A stretch of DNA of 64,000 bases from Maea johnstoni (lineage: Eukaryota; Annelida; Polychaeta; Spionida; Magelonidae): assembly GCA_963942565.1 (NCBI GenBank), contig OZ012695.1, positions 8,558,379-8,622,378 on the forward strand. The letters are read 5' to 3'. Position numbers and translations under genes: made by a program. Below the pieces are notes generated by a model. It made no database searches. It was given only the letters and a program-made list of their open reading frames with translations, and was not told the DNA's origin. Of this stretch, positions 23,511-35,959 are shown piece by piece. Numbering within the stretch: position 1 is the first letter of the stretch; each line of letters begins with the position of its first letter.

Positions 23511-25990
23511 CAAAACGTGATCAGAGGATTGTGTGTGGGTACAAGTAATCGTTCACTATGCACGGGCTTGGTTATCGTTCTGACTATTTCCTATCATAGC
23601 AATGTCTCTGTAAAAGGGTGACTAAAGGCGGAATCAAAATAGCGGCCTTCAAGATTGACCAATTCACACTTAAGTTCGCCCGTGTGTTTTAAATACATGC
23701 ATACACGTCAGATGCTACGCGCTTACAGAGGTGTTCACACTATCTTTGTTCACTTGGAGGCAGCGCAGTGCATTGCAAGAAACTACTCACACTTATGAGG
23801 AATTGAGGGGGAGATAGATGATGTTTGGAAGTACTGAATGGCGTGTATGAATCCAGATGGAAGAGCTATGGCGAGGGTGGTTAATTGCCGTGGTATTAGT
23901 AGGTCTATCTTTGATACAGGATTAGCTGTGAGGTAGAAAAGGAATTGCATCCTGTACGTTGAGTGCATTGCTTGTTACTCAGTGCGTCGTACGCAACACG
24001 TGCCTGGCTTTACGGCTTTGCACTTAAAGCCACTTTCAAAGGGTGCTTCAGATGTTCGTCTTGCGACACAGTGCTGGTGGCTTTTTATTCTAAGGAACTG
24101 TTGTGGGGAAACATTCTAAAGGAAATCCGCCCATCGCTTGATCACAGGAGAAACGGTAGCCAGCAAATAAACTCCTTATATGGAATTCACGCATAATCCT
24201 TAGCCAATTAGTGTAATAAACAAAAGTGGCGTGTGGGTGTATTCGTGTACATTAAGTCAATTTGAAATGTTTCGTACATACTAACCTACATGATCAGAAC
24301 GAATCCCAGGCGTTCTTGTTACTGCTAGCTCCTGAGCACTGGTGGCGCAGCAGGTGCTCAGGCGATGCAGCACACCTACATGTGCCTGGACAAGATGGCT
24401 GCCCCCGTGTGGCTGTCGCAGGCGTGTTGCTTGCTCACGTCCGTACGCAATAACCGAGGAGTTCTAGAGAGGACAGCTTTGTGGGAGGTCTTATTTGAAA
24501 GATGACATGTATAAGCACACTTTGAAACTAAATCATATTCATGGTGCATTTGTGCATTAAACGCCAAAATAAGAAAAAGTACTGAGTTGGTGATGTTATT
24601 GGATGAAGACATTTTTGGGAAATGATTTAACACAACTCATGCGTAATTGCCACGTTATTTACTGTTACATATGCATATTGTTCTTGTCACAAGGAATTCT
24701 CCTGGAATGAAGAATTGATGACTACTTTTCGCTAGGCTAGACTAAATCGTGGCTAAACAGTTAAGCGATGATTACGGGAACTTTTACCCTCTTACTACAC
24801 ACCACTGTCATTGTCCCCATAACCCATAACCAGGATATGCTCACCAGACTCTGTGCAGTGGTGAGTCATAACGAGCATACCATTCGCATTCGCAATGCAT
24901 TAGACCACCGGGCCAAGGAGTAAGTCTTTCAGCAAGATTTTAGTTCTAAGCTCGCACTTATTTCCTCGTCCTTTTTATGGACATATTCCTCAATGATATC
25001 CCTCAACTACAGGAAACTTATAAAACTTCCTCACAACGTAACAATATACTAGAGAACTAGATATAGAGAAGGAATACGACAGCACGATCAGGTGACAGTG
25101 AATGGACAAAAGTGCACAACTTGTTTATATTGCATTGGTGGTAGGCTCTGATTTGACAGTATTTGAAAGCATTTGATCGTGTAGCATAGCACCTAATGCA
25201 GAGAACTATTTTCACCCATTCAGACTTGTTGTGATTATGATAGAAATATACCAATAACAACGAAAAGTAGTTGTCTAAAAGGTGTCGTTCCTTTCATATT
25301 AGGTATGGCAATTCTCCTTCAATTTCAAACCATGTATTACTATAATTTTGATATGTTACCATATAATACTATAATAATGTTGATAGTTTATGTTCCAAGT
25401 TGCCAGTCTATGAGTGTCCGCCAGTCTTGACTAGGTTGGCAATATATGTCCTGGCAAAGCAACGTTGCACTGGTTTCGCAGCCGCGGTGCGGTATGACAA
25501 CGGTAAGGCAGACGTCTGGAGAGATTGTACTTCAGACACTAAATCGACTCTGACAAATTGCGTAGGAACCTACGATGTCACATCTTACTAAAGTTGCTGT
25601 CAGGGCTAAAATGACAATTCCAACATTCACCCACGAAAACATCTTGGGAACTCTGTCGGTTTCCTTTGGCCACCAATGCATATTTTGGGAAATTGACAAC
25701 TGTCGAGAGAAGACAAATTTGGTGAAATTCATCCATTTAAAGGAAACATCCAATGGAAATATTTGAAAGCAAAATGTCAATTCGATACAACTTCAAACTA
25801 GATTTGAACTTCATTTTCAAACACAATCTGTATTCAGACAACCCTTGTTGTTTGTAAAAAAACTTAAGCGTCAATTCATCATATTACCTTTAATTTTTGT
25901 ATTTGTGTATTATGGGACATTTTCATAGTCGATAAAAGATACACTAAAATTATTTGGTAATCATACCTCCACCGGTTTCCCCATAGTGAG
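23511..25990. other. Unassigned DNA
   Basis: About 2.5 kb with only short chance reading frames. Confidence 0.4.
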
Positions 25991-26018
25991 GTGTGTGGTA
26001 TTTTTCCGTACCACACAC
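25991..26018. repeat. Perfect 10 bp stem hairpin
   Basis: GTGTGTGGTA and TACCACACAC around an 8-base loop. Confidence 0.75.
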
Positions 26019-26655
<637 letters not shown>

Positions 26656-28250
26656 CGCAATAGAGTGTTGAAGGAATTGTCCTTGTATTTCTGGAAAAAA
26701 AGAAAACTAGTAGTCAACAAACCGCCTGTATCTTGAATTTCATCCCTGGTAGTAAGTTCAGAAGCTTAAACCGATATCTTGATTGTTAGACAATCCGGCA
26801 ATCTCGTATGTCGTAACAAATCTTCCCATTTTGGTTACGCTCACAATAAACAAAATATACTGCCTGTATGTGGACACGATATAATGCAACAATATGTTGT
26901 TATGATGAAAACTAATCCCACAATTGATTTATCGAAAGTGTCATTTCTTTCAGAATATGTTAGCCATCCAGTATGGATGTGATAACACATACACATGACA
27001 TCAGTGGACCCATCTACATTTACCTTGTTGAATCTTGGTGCACACTAAATACTAAATGCTACAGAGTTCAAATATGGGAAATATGGAGAGAAAGCATGGA
27101 TAGGAACACTTGGAACGTGACCTCGATTTTAGTGAAACTTGAAATGACATGTTTCGTGAATGAAAATGTTTGGGAAATATTATAGCTATACTTTTGTCTA
27201 AAGCGAACATTGCCGAACATCTTGAAGATTTTTCGATTTTGTATCCTCTCGAGTTATCGTGTTTGGAAAACTGTAAAACTGTCCCAACAAGGTGTTCAAA
27301 CTCTGTAGCCTACTATGAGGTGAGCACTGGATTTCATTCGGAAGCGCGTTCATTTCATCCACTCTCTCTCTCTCTCTCCGTACATGTTTATAGATCACGT
27401 CAATAAGGGCGCCTTCATTTGTGCGCAAGTATCACTGTAGCCCCCTAATCACGTGGCGTAAAGAACACTTTATGGCTTTCTACTCTACTTTTAGGGCAGT
27501 GCAATCAATCAGAGACATTCCATACTCTTCTAGGCTTAACAATAACACTATAATGGAAACTACGGCCCATTTTGTCGGCTATGGCGTGACATTCGGGACT
27601 GAATCTTGCTCGAATTCTCGTAAAATCTCATAACATAGTCATAACACGTCAATTTGATTATAGTTTAGGTTCCAGATAGTGTGTTCGGGTAAACAAGTCC
27701 TGCACATTGACAGACATAGACAACAGTTGCTTTAAATTACACCAATATGTAGAGGCACTTGACGTCACAATGCACGATATGTGTATATAACCATACAGCG
27801 TGTGGGATATAGTTACAGGCAAGTTGAAAACCTTCAGGTACCTCAAGTTGATTAATTTGCCATAGTGTAGACCAAACAATGTGTTTAGACCGTTTAGAAG
27901 TTTAGGCCGTTCCTAACATATACAAGCCTCTCGATACAGCCAATAACAATTTTATTGTTTGCTGCAGTGATTCGAATCAGTTTTGCAATTCACTAAGTTA
28001 ATGATATTACACGAATCTCACGTGTAAGGGACATGCTGGGAAAACAATAAGTAATAAACATGTTGTTTTCGATGGATGTATTCTCTGATTAGCCTTATGC
28101 AAGCAAATGAATGGCATTGACATCATTGTCATTAATGATCATATCATAGCTATTTTTCACGCCTTTGACGGGTGCTAAATGGAACTCCATGCACCTTGAA
28201 AGATAAAATGTAACAAGACAATCAGTATTGTAAAATTGACCAAGTATATA
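26656..28250. other. Unassigned DNA
   Basis: No gene recognised. A short (CT)n lies at about 27361-27378. Confidence 0.4.
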
Positions 28251-28493
28251 CAGGGTGCAACATAGGTTGCGAAACATTATTTCCTGAGTGGGTCAAGCTG
28301 CCTCTAAAGTTGATTTGCCCCGCCGGCACTTCCACTTGCCCTGCCACTGTTAAACAAAGGTGATATTGGACTCTGCCCAAAACATTACTTGCCGAGCGGG
28401 GCAAGTCAGGGTCTTGCTCAGCTTGACCCTTTTCCATATTTTTACGAATTCACCTGCAACTTGTAACGGGGCCAGTGGTTATGTTGCACGCTG
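28251..28493. mobile_element. hAT-like MITE candidate, 243 bp
   Basis: Ends are CAGGGTGCAACATAGG at the left and the reverse complement of CAGCGTGCAACATAAC at the right, 13 of 16 matching. ATATA occurs on both sides. An internal perfect 11 bp inverted pair (GGGTCAAGCTG near 28291, CAGCTTGACCC near 28420) strengthens the palindrome. CAGGG ends are typical of hAT elements, but hAT makes 8 bp duplications and I can match only 5 bp in a TA-rich flank. Family assignment is therefore tentative. Confidence 0.5.
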
Positions 28494-28744
28494 ATATATG
28501 CACAACAGCGCCAGCCTCCTAGGCCGAGTGGTGATATACGTTAGACAGAGTACATCACCAAATTTGCAACTTGAGGTAGATAGAAATATGTTGTTCACGT
28601 ATGGCCAATCTATGTTTTGTCAAGAGTAGAATGGCTCCCAGTTTCAACAAATATTTACTATGCAATATGTATGGTATATTACTTATGGTAGAAATACCTA
28701 ATTAGAAATAAGATTCTATCTCTCCTTTTATGCACAATATATTA

Positions 28745-28747
<3 letters not shown>

Positions 28748-28800
<53 letters not shown>

Positions 28801-29000
28801 NNNNNNNNNNNNNNNNNNNNNNNNNNNNNNNNNNNNNNNNNNNNNNNNNNNNNNNNNNNNNNNNNNNNNNNNNNNNNNNNNNNNNNNNNNNNNNNNNNNN
28901 NNNNNNNNNNNNNNNNNNNNNNNNNNNNNNNNNNNNNNNNNNNNNNNNNNNNNNNNNNNNNNNNNNNNNNNNNNNNNNNNNNNNNNNNNNNNNNNNNNNN

Positions 29001-29076
<76 letters not shown>
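28748..29076. repeat. (TA)n array interrupted by a 200 N assembly gap
   Basis: TA units run from 28748 to 28800 and 29001 to 29076. Exactly 200 Ns fill 28801-29000, which suggests a gap of set size rather than measured length. Confidence 0.97.
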
Positions 29077-29079
<3 letters not shown>

Positions 29080-29199
29080 ATATGAATTGTTTTAAGTTAA
29101 TGTATGCCTCGGCTAAAGTATCATTACCCAGTATTAGCCGATAACGGATGACACCTGTTAAGCAGAAAGCTACTTCTTCCATGTATGAACCTAAAGCCT

Positions 29200-29263
29200 C
29201 CGCCAAATGTGTTAAGCGGCACTGTATGATTATATACAGTCAATAAACATTCATTCATTCATT
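29200..29263 (+). mobile_element. LINE or SINE 3' end with (ATTC)n tail
   Basis: CAGTCAATAAACATTCATTC ends in an ATTC repeat. The AGTCAATAAAC core is shared with the 3' tails of LINE B (37.63 kb) and LINE C (40.34 kb, minus), so this looks like the tail of a related element. Its upstream body (about 29077-29200) has no recognisable coding. Confidence 0.5.
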
Positions 29264-29265
29264 GG

Positions 29266-29327
29266 AAAGGGAACGGAGTGTGTGCAATGCATTAGACAGC
29301 TTCGCATTGAGGTACCCCGTTCCCTTT
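29266..29327. repeat. Two-stem hairpin directly after a retroelement tail
   Basis: AAAGGGAACGG (29266-29276) pairs perfectly with 29317-29327. Inside it, CAATGC (29285-29290) pairs with GCATTG (29304-29309). Confidence 0.7.
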
Positions 29328-29444
29328 GTTTAGGAAATCGTATTGTACTTCTTAGGGGTTTTCAGCGAAAATAGTTATGCATCATTTATTGTTCTTGTCC
29401 AGAGAGATCGCATTCTCTATTAGCAATTTACGATAGCTCTGAAA

Positions 29445-29533
29445 TATATTGTATTTGTATATATGTATTTATGTATTTAGTTATGTATGTACATGTATGT
29501 ATCTGTGAATGTATGTATGCATGTTTGTATGCT
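29445..29533. repeat. Degenerate (GTAT)n microsatellite
   Basis: Imperfect GTAT/TGTA units. Confidence 0.8.
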
Positions 29534-30692
29534 GTTCGACAGCAAATCTCGCAAACATACAAACACCAATGTAAAAGAAAGTCAATGTGTTTGAAGTGGA
29601 AAATAACACTTAACAAATGAAAAACAAATCAAAAGAAACATGTTGAAAGTGGGACAAATGTTAACATTTGAGAAGAGAAGCAAAGTAACTTGCAAAAATT
29701 GGATAACTTAAGATTCGTGAAAAGCAGAAAAAAAAAAAAACGAAAAATCAGAAGAGTGAAGACTGTCACAGCTAAATCGAAAAAATACAATAAAATTAGA
29801 AATCAGAAGTTTTCGGATATTTTATCTTATTTATATTCTGTCACACGTGCACCTTCGCCAAGAAGGCATTGGAAATGAAAGATAGGAAAAAAATAACGAT
29901 ATTTAATGGATCGGTCCAACCTAGGTAGGTAATCTTGACCAAGCCAATCAATTGGCAGTAACGAATTCCCGGAGCAGGGGAAATCACCGCACAGACTTCA
30001 TATGTAAATGTAGGATGTACTACTCTCTTGCAGGCCGATGTGGGTACCTAGAATCTGGAGTTTGGAGTATTTCGCATTTTTTTGTCATATTGCAGCTAAA
30101 GTGTAACTAGCCAGTAGCACCGTAGTACCCATTGAAATAGCACCACATTCGAATTTCGGTTATAGTCACTTTTTCTGCTAGCTTAAATGTATCATATATA
30201 GTAATGATAATTATCAAAATTCAAATTCAAATCGAGATCCCTGGAGTACCCGGTGAATCCACAAGTTTGACGCCGGGTCACTGGTAACATTCAGAGAAAT
30301 CTAGCTGGGTAACTGGCGTGTGAGAAGGTTACCAGTTACTCATGAGTATGTTGTGATTTCTCCATTTATTCCATTTTCTTCCATCTGACTCACACCTCGC
30401 TAATAATGGTGTGCACGTTACTTCAATATGGCAGAGATAGCCGCGATAATTATTCTGTATTTTCAATGAATGGCAATGAAAGCAGATGCCAACTTTAATA
30501 ATGAATTTCTAACTTTGGGTGTTTTATATGGACTTTAAATTTTAGATGTTACTGCCACCTAGTCGAATACCCTACTATGCCTTTAACTGTATTGGCTCAG
30601 CAGGGCAGTTAAAACCAATGTATCCCGCGGTCTCAGCGCTTTTAAGACCAATGGATCCTACTGTTAGGGCCCACAACCTCTTGCTAGGAATT
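29534..30692. other. Unassigned DNA with possible SINE body fragments
   Basis: About 30057-30115 and 30238-30260 resemble, in reverse, parts of 33450-33560 (GGGTACTCCGG and CTGGCTAGT segments). This is consistent with two decayed copies of a SINE-like repeat. The match is short and tentative. Confidence 0.3.
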
Positions 30693-31365
30693 GAGCATAA
30701 CACAAGTACGGTTGTAGATGCAAAGCATCAATTGTCGAAAGGCGGGGCCAAGTTATTTATGAACTTTTGAGGGAACCGGATGTATAAAGAACATTAACAT
30801 TATAGAGGAAAATAATTTATAATGACTAGATTTGTATCATTTTTGTAGAAATGAAACAAATATCGGAATTCTAGGCGCAAGCTGGTGACTTCGAAATATC
30901 TTGGGTGCGAAGCTACTTGGGTACGCATCAGTTTGGTTACGAACCAGTTTGGTTACGAAGTCTCCTGAATTCATTCTATACACATAGTAGACTAGTGCCA
31001 GTCCTATGAGCCGCTTCACGCCAACAATAGATGGTGGGCGATACCAGTCTCTAATCCGTGACGTGATTGTGAGACTGGCGATAGTCTATACACATATTAA
31101 TTTTTTCTTAGTAATTTTCCTTCCTATACTGAAAAATATACTTTATGTCCGCTTAAAATATTTTATATATTTGAAAACTTCATGCTAAATTAAAATAAGG
31201 AAGGCACGATTTTCCGCGGCAAAGGCAACATTTATATTATAACCAATCAGAATAGAGAATTATATTCAGTCCGGCCTCACGATTTCGAGCACGGACGTCT
31301 GGCCCATGAACATTTCAATTCAGCTTCCCAGATAGGCGCGGCCTGAGGGCCCCGCCAATGACGAT
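30693..31365 (-). repeat. Dispersed repeat R, copy 2, carrying an insertion
   Basis: Inverted relative to copy 1 at 22520-23083, 8 kb away. It is longer because of a ~110 bp insertion at about 30987-31086 that copy 1 lacks. Confidence 0.75.
30987..31090. mobile_element. Small MITE-like insertion inside repeat R
   Basis: Inner ends TAGACTAGTGCCAGTC and TAGACTATCGCCAGTC are inverted to each other. A 12 bp direct repeat TCTATACACATA lies at 30975-30986 and 31085-31096, and the homologous site in copy 1 has one such sequence and no insertion. The end TAGACTATCGCCA resembles the E2 end TAGGCTATCGGCCA, but the flanking duplication is longer than 3 bp, so kinship is doubtful. Confidence 0.6.
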
Positions 31366-31865
31366 TACTCAATGGTCCTTGACCAACTAGGATCGAGAAT
31401 TTGCAAGTGAGGTATAATAAATCCAAATAACGACCTGATGTAAACATTGTTTAAAATGAACTCCCTTACCTACTCTCTAAAACATGTTAATTAAAATCAC
31501 ATAGTTACTTATACATCCTGAATGACGTCATACGCCAATTGCGACTTGATAATGGGTACATTGTTTGAATTGTATCCCTCTCCTCCCCCTGTGTACTGAT
31601 TGTGTCATGAACATCCGTGTGGGAGTATTCGCCATGTCTGCACCGGGTGCAGTTCGGATTACAGCAAATGAACATACAATGCAATACTTTCGTAACCGTA
31701 TTACTGTGAAAAACAGCTATCATAAAGATTGTTTGTATATACTCGTTGGCGACTGAATGTCTGAAGCCAGGGAAAATGACGTCATTAGCAGTGGAATAAT
31801 ATGCACATGTTATTAATGCCATTGCACTTAGCAACTGATAGTAGGAACATACAAATCAAGCCATG
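31366..31865. other. Unassigned spacer
   Basis: A 109-residue minus-strand open frame (31505-31834) overlaps a shorter plus-strand one. Neither resembles a known protein. Confidence 0.35.
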
Positions 31866-31869
31866 TTAA

Positions 31870-32139
31870 GGTGATGGGTACCATTGCAAGCCAGTTAAAA
31901 GCCCTCTGTGAACATACAGTAACCATCAACTGCGTAATTAATGAGAATATGTCGTTCGAAAAAAAAGTTGTAAATTTTGAAATAAAACAGAATATGGATT
32001 GAATAATGACAGGTGGCGATAATATTCTCTACTTGATAAGACTCAGGAACCTGGAGATACACCTATTTATAGGATTATGCTGCTTTGAGGTGTGTTTTGG
32101 GACAGGGCTTTTAACTAGCTTGCAATGGTATCCATCACG
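31870..32139. mobile_element. TTAA-flanked MITE, 270 bp
   Basis: Flanked by TTAA at 31866-31869 and 32140-32143. Its ends are ~42 bp inverted repeats beginning GGTGATGGGTACCATTGC on the left and CGTGATGGATACCATTGC on the right (reverse strand), followed by AAGC, AGTTAAAAGCCCT on both. TTAA duplications are the mark of piggyBac and Kolobok transposases. There is no coding sequence inside, so it would depend on a helper transposase elsewhere. Confidence 0.78.
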
Positions 32140-32143
32140 TTAA

Positions 32144-33445
32144 CAATACAACATGTGCTCTTTGGGTTCACATCATAGGTTTACGCTATTACGCAAGGCC
32201 CATACGTAAGCCTTAAGCCTCTACATTTTAGTAGAGCCTTAAAAATCAACGGAAATCTTTTCTTATTTAATACTAACATGAAAAATCAATTATTCATTAA
32301 TAATTTTTGGGCGATATCGTGCTAATACCATAAGAATCCTTCTTTATATCATACTGACATGGCAAAACAATAATTCATCAATGGTTCTCTTGGCAAAAGG
32401 TTGTCCATTCGAAATTTGTAATTCAGTTTACTATTCTAATTCCAGCAAAAGACATCTTTGCAATGTGCTGTGTACCAAATCCAAAACGTTCTTATATACG
32501 AGCTACTTAACGAGCGTATTCGTGTAACAAAGGGTTTAGTGAACTTAACAACCTTCCATAATTTGTTTTGAATTTTTCGTGAGTCATGTTATTGTTATTG
32601 ATGGTATAGCGGCAGACTAGGTCTAATTAATAGGTCAGTGGAAAATGTGGGTTTCTAGTACACCCACGTACATGGAAAGTCTCATATAAAAACGCGCTTT
32701 TGACAATAAAAGACGACTCTGACATGTTTTTGAACTCGGCACGAATAGAGTGAAAAACTTCACGACGGCACGTGCAAGAATACTGATATGTGTTATTCGC
32801 TGTCAATTCTTACCTCGTGTCGGTAGTATTTTCTTTCTGTGTTGTTCAATGTGTCGATAGTGTCATATTCATAAAAATTTAGATCATTTAACATGGATAG
32901 ATGAATGTGTATACTATTTACTGCGAACACTGTATGTGTTTCGTAACGTGCCCTTTTCCATAATGATTCGATTTAATACTTTTTTGAAGTTTTTTGTTTC
33001 AAGCAAAAAAAATATCTCATTTTCATTTTACATACAAACAGAATGAATGAGAGAGAAAATACAGTACAAATAGAAAGATCTTCGTCACTATTGACAACAA
33101 ATGAATGTAGTACAAAAGTAGAAAATTATACGTATACCATAAGTAGATTTTTAGCGTTTTTAAATGGTGGAAACAGAAAGTTATTTCAGTCTCTCCAGTT
33201 CTGCAATTACTGGGTGTCATCTACCTAGAAATTGCTTACAGCCATTTAATACTTGCTCTGTAAGTCGCTTGTTTATCCCTTAATTCAAACACCAGCATTT
33301 AGTATCAAAAGACAAGACAAATGATTTCAAACATCTCATATATGGTACTAGGACTAAGCTCACTTTACAAGCAACACAGATGACATGTCCTCTTTGGTAG
33401 GTGGACTAATGCGTTGCCACTGAATGCTCACTGTCTCTTACGTCC
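32144..33445. other. Unassigned DNA
   Basis: About 1.3 kb of AT-rich DNA without supported features. Confidence 0.4.
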
Positions 33446-33560
33446 TAAGGCACACGGGGTTACCAGGTTGTCACCGGGTACTCCGGTTTTCTCCAACATT
33501 AACAACTGGCTAGTCACATCTCAGCTTTGATATGGCGGGAAAGGTGACGAAATACGATAG
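33446..33560 (+). repeat. Possible SINE body fragment
   Basis: GGGTTACCAGG, then ACCGGGTACTCCGGTTTTCT and CTGGCTAGTCACATC. The GGGTACTCCGGTTTT core is a familiar motif of dispersed SINE-like repeats in marine invertebrates, and a reverse-strand partial match lies at 30.1-30.3 kb. No promoter boxes were found. Confidence 0.35.
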
Positions 33561-33951
33561 TGGTATACAATTAAATTATTCCGTGTTATGAAAAAACTTC
33601 ATACCTTCTGTCTACATTTTGATAAATTTCACCAAAAACAAACCCTTGTAGCTTCAGCCTCATTCAATGTCTAGTCAGGAAGACTCCAGGTACATAAGCG
33701 GAACCCCGCCAAATAGAGTAACTGAGCATCCTTGTTTATCAGGAAAGTAATCGATGCTAAAGTATGAACAAACACATCATATCTGTGTAATCTGCCTATA
33801 TACGAAACTAAAAGTGGCAAGCCAAGGTTACAGTAGCAGCCTCAGGCGACTGATATAGGTTTTCTACGTTTTGCCTCCTATCATTAGGAACTGGCAACCG
33901 TTATAGAATACACACTCCAACATCTAGTATAAGGATAACCTTTATGACATG
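33561..33951. other. Unassigned spacer
   Basis: No feature supported. Confidence 0.35.
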
Positions 33952-33952
33952 C

Positions 33953-34034
<82 letters not shown>

Positions 34035-34049
34035 GTATATATATATATA

Positions 34050-34125
<76 letters not shown>

Positions 34126-34129
34126 TATA
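33952..34129. repeat. (TA)n array, left part
   Basis: TA units with GTGTG and ACATG interruptions. The array continues at 34333 after a transposon insertion. Confidence 0.95.
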
Positions 34130-34331
34130 CTGTAGAACACATATATGACGCGTGTCCCAATTATAGCGAATTGGGGAGTTTTCGTTAGCGTATCTTTATG
34201 TTAGCGACGGTGGCCGCCGCTGACAGCGCCAGTACAGTTAGAAAAAAGTACAGCGTTTTTATATATAGCGAAGCGGGACCACACGCTATGTACGCTATAT
34301 ATAAACAGACGCTAACATTGTGTGTTTTACA

Positions 34332-34332
<1 letters not shown>
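34130..34332. mobile_element. MITE (203 bp) inserted in a (TA)n array
   Basis: Ends CTGTAGAACACA and CTGTAAAACACA are inverted to each other and directly abut TA on both sides, as expected for a TA-target (Tc1/mariner-like) element. An internal inverted pair, TATATATAGCG near 34260 and CGCTATATATA near 34293, extends the fold-back structure. No transposase is present. A TA duplication cannot be proven inside a TA array. Confidence 0.72.

Positions 34333-34395
<63 letters not shown>
34333..34395. repeat. (TA)n array, right part
   Basis: Continuation of the array at 33952. Confidence 0.95.
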
Positions 34396-34398
<3 letters not shown>

Positions 34399-35499
34399 GT
34401 ATGTATATGTATGTATGCATGTATGTTCTGGAAAAGTTCTCAGTGAGCGCATAGTTTTGACGAACGGGTTTGGGGTAAAGTCAGCCCATAATAATTATTT
34501 TAACTCACTTCTAAATACATGTGGAAAACACATATCTTGACAATATAAATCGTAGGGTTTTGCAAAGACATATTTTTCGCTCACGCGGATAGTTTAATAC
34601 TCTACACTCGATAATTGTTTTGTCAAAGAGTGTCTGCGTGAATGTTTACTTGATGCCTTTATACCAGCCATATGTTTGCATGCTGTAACTGCCTAAAGTA
34701 ACGAGAAACGTTTTCCTACGACAGGCATTTTTTATCCCCGCGTCTAGTTGTTCACGAATCAGTAACAAAGGGATTAGATGGATCATCTGCTGACGAGGAG
34801 ACAAAGGGCTCTTTAGAGCTGATCTGAGCCAATGTGCTTTACCTTAAGGCTGACTGCTTATGCATTCATCTTCAATTCAAGGATGAGGTAATAATCGTTA
34901 GGAATGGCTACTACGTTTGGTAATCACTGGGTTGGCACAAAAGATCACGTGGATCGTGGGAATATTGTGCAAAATGCGATATGCAGCTATCAATGCGCGT
35001 TGTATAAAACAGTTTTCTTATGGGTAATTTTATGGCTATTTTTGTTAGAGCACTTGCGCATGTGGTGGTTATATATTTGCTGATCTGGAACAGTGCCCTG
35101 ACAACTTCAAATACTAGGACGTTAGAACTTTGTAAATCTTCATCTTTTCATTAATTTTGTTAATGGTGGATAAAGCATAAATATCAGAGGAATCCACCGA
35201 CTAAGCTACACATACTCTTTATATCATATTTTGTACCAAAAACCCATTTACGGTGCTTGCAAAGGCGCCAACGGCAGCGCTCCACAGCGGCGCACTTTTA
35301 CATGTACAGGGTGTCAAAGCAAACCCGCAACGTAGTGTGCACTGGTGTGGTGACTGGGGCATCAGTGCAACTTGATTTTCTACTTTAGGGTGTATTAAGA
35401 ACTTAAGAATTGCATTTAACGTCGCTAGTAAGGCTAAGCATTTACTAGCCAGCTGTCAATGGGGAAGATATTTGAATGTTTGTGAATAACAAGTTAGAT
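34396..35499. other. Unassigned spacer before LINE B
   Basis: No endonuclease-like coding was recognised, so LINE B appears 5'-truncated near 35.5 kb. Confidence 0.4.
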
Positions 35500-35531
35500 G
35501 AAGTTTCTGTCTACTTATTCGCACCCTCGAT

Positions 35532-35936
35532 ATGTTATTAAGGGACATCGAGTATATCCCCGTTTGCTTCAGATTAGGAGTTCAAATCCCTTTGTTAAAA
35601 GGGAAGGATTTATCTAATCTAGTAGTGGACAGTTATAGGGGTATTACCCTACTTTCAGCTTTAAATAGACTTTTTGAGATTTTACTGTGGAATAGGCTGA
35701 AGGGTTGGTGGGTGAGGGAGAGCGTTGTTTCGGAACTGCAGGGAGCTTGCAAGGTCGGACACTCTTGCATACACACCACGTTTCTCTTACAAGAGACTAT
35801 AGCCACGTCATTAGAAAACAACAATAAGTGCATTGTTGCATTCTATGACGTGGCTAAAGCTTTTGATTCTGTGTGGATTGGGGGGCTGTTTAAGCAGCTT
35901 TATGACAGTGGCGACTCCTGTTTCGTTGTAACGTAG
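35532..35936 (+). pseudogene. LINE B RT fragment, motifs 1-A
   Basis: 134 residues covering the RT fingers and motif A. YRGITLLS at about residues 35-42 is the usual YRPI-LLS segment, and DVAKAFDSVW contains the first catalytic aspartate. The frame ends at a stop shortly after YDSGD, just where motif B should follow. The downstream part continues in another frame from 35960. Confidence 0.8.
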
Positions 35937-35959
35937 ACTTTAAATGTTGCGTAAAATTC

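Noticed and set aside
28297-28437. Short GC-rich minus-strand frame as a host exon
   Set aside because: It lies inside the hAT-like MITE candidate and its symmetry is that of the element's inverted repeats.
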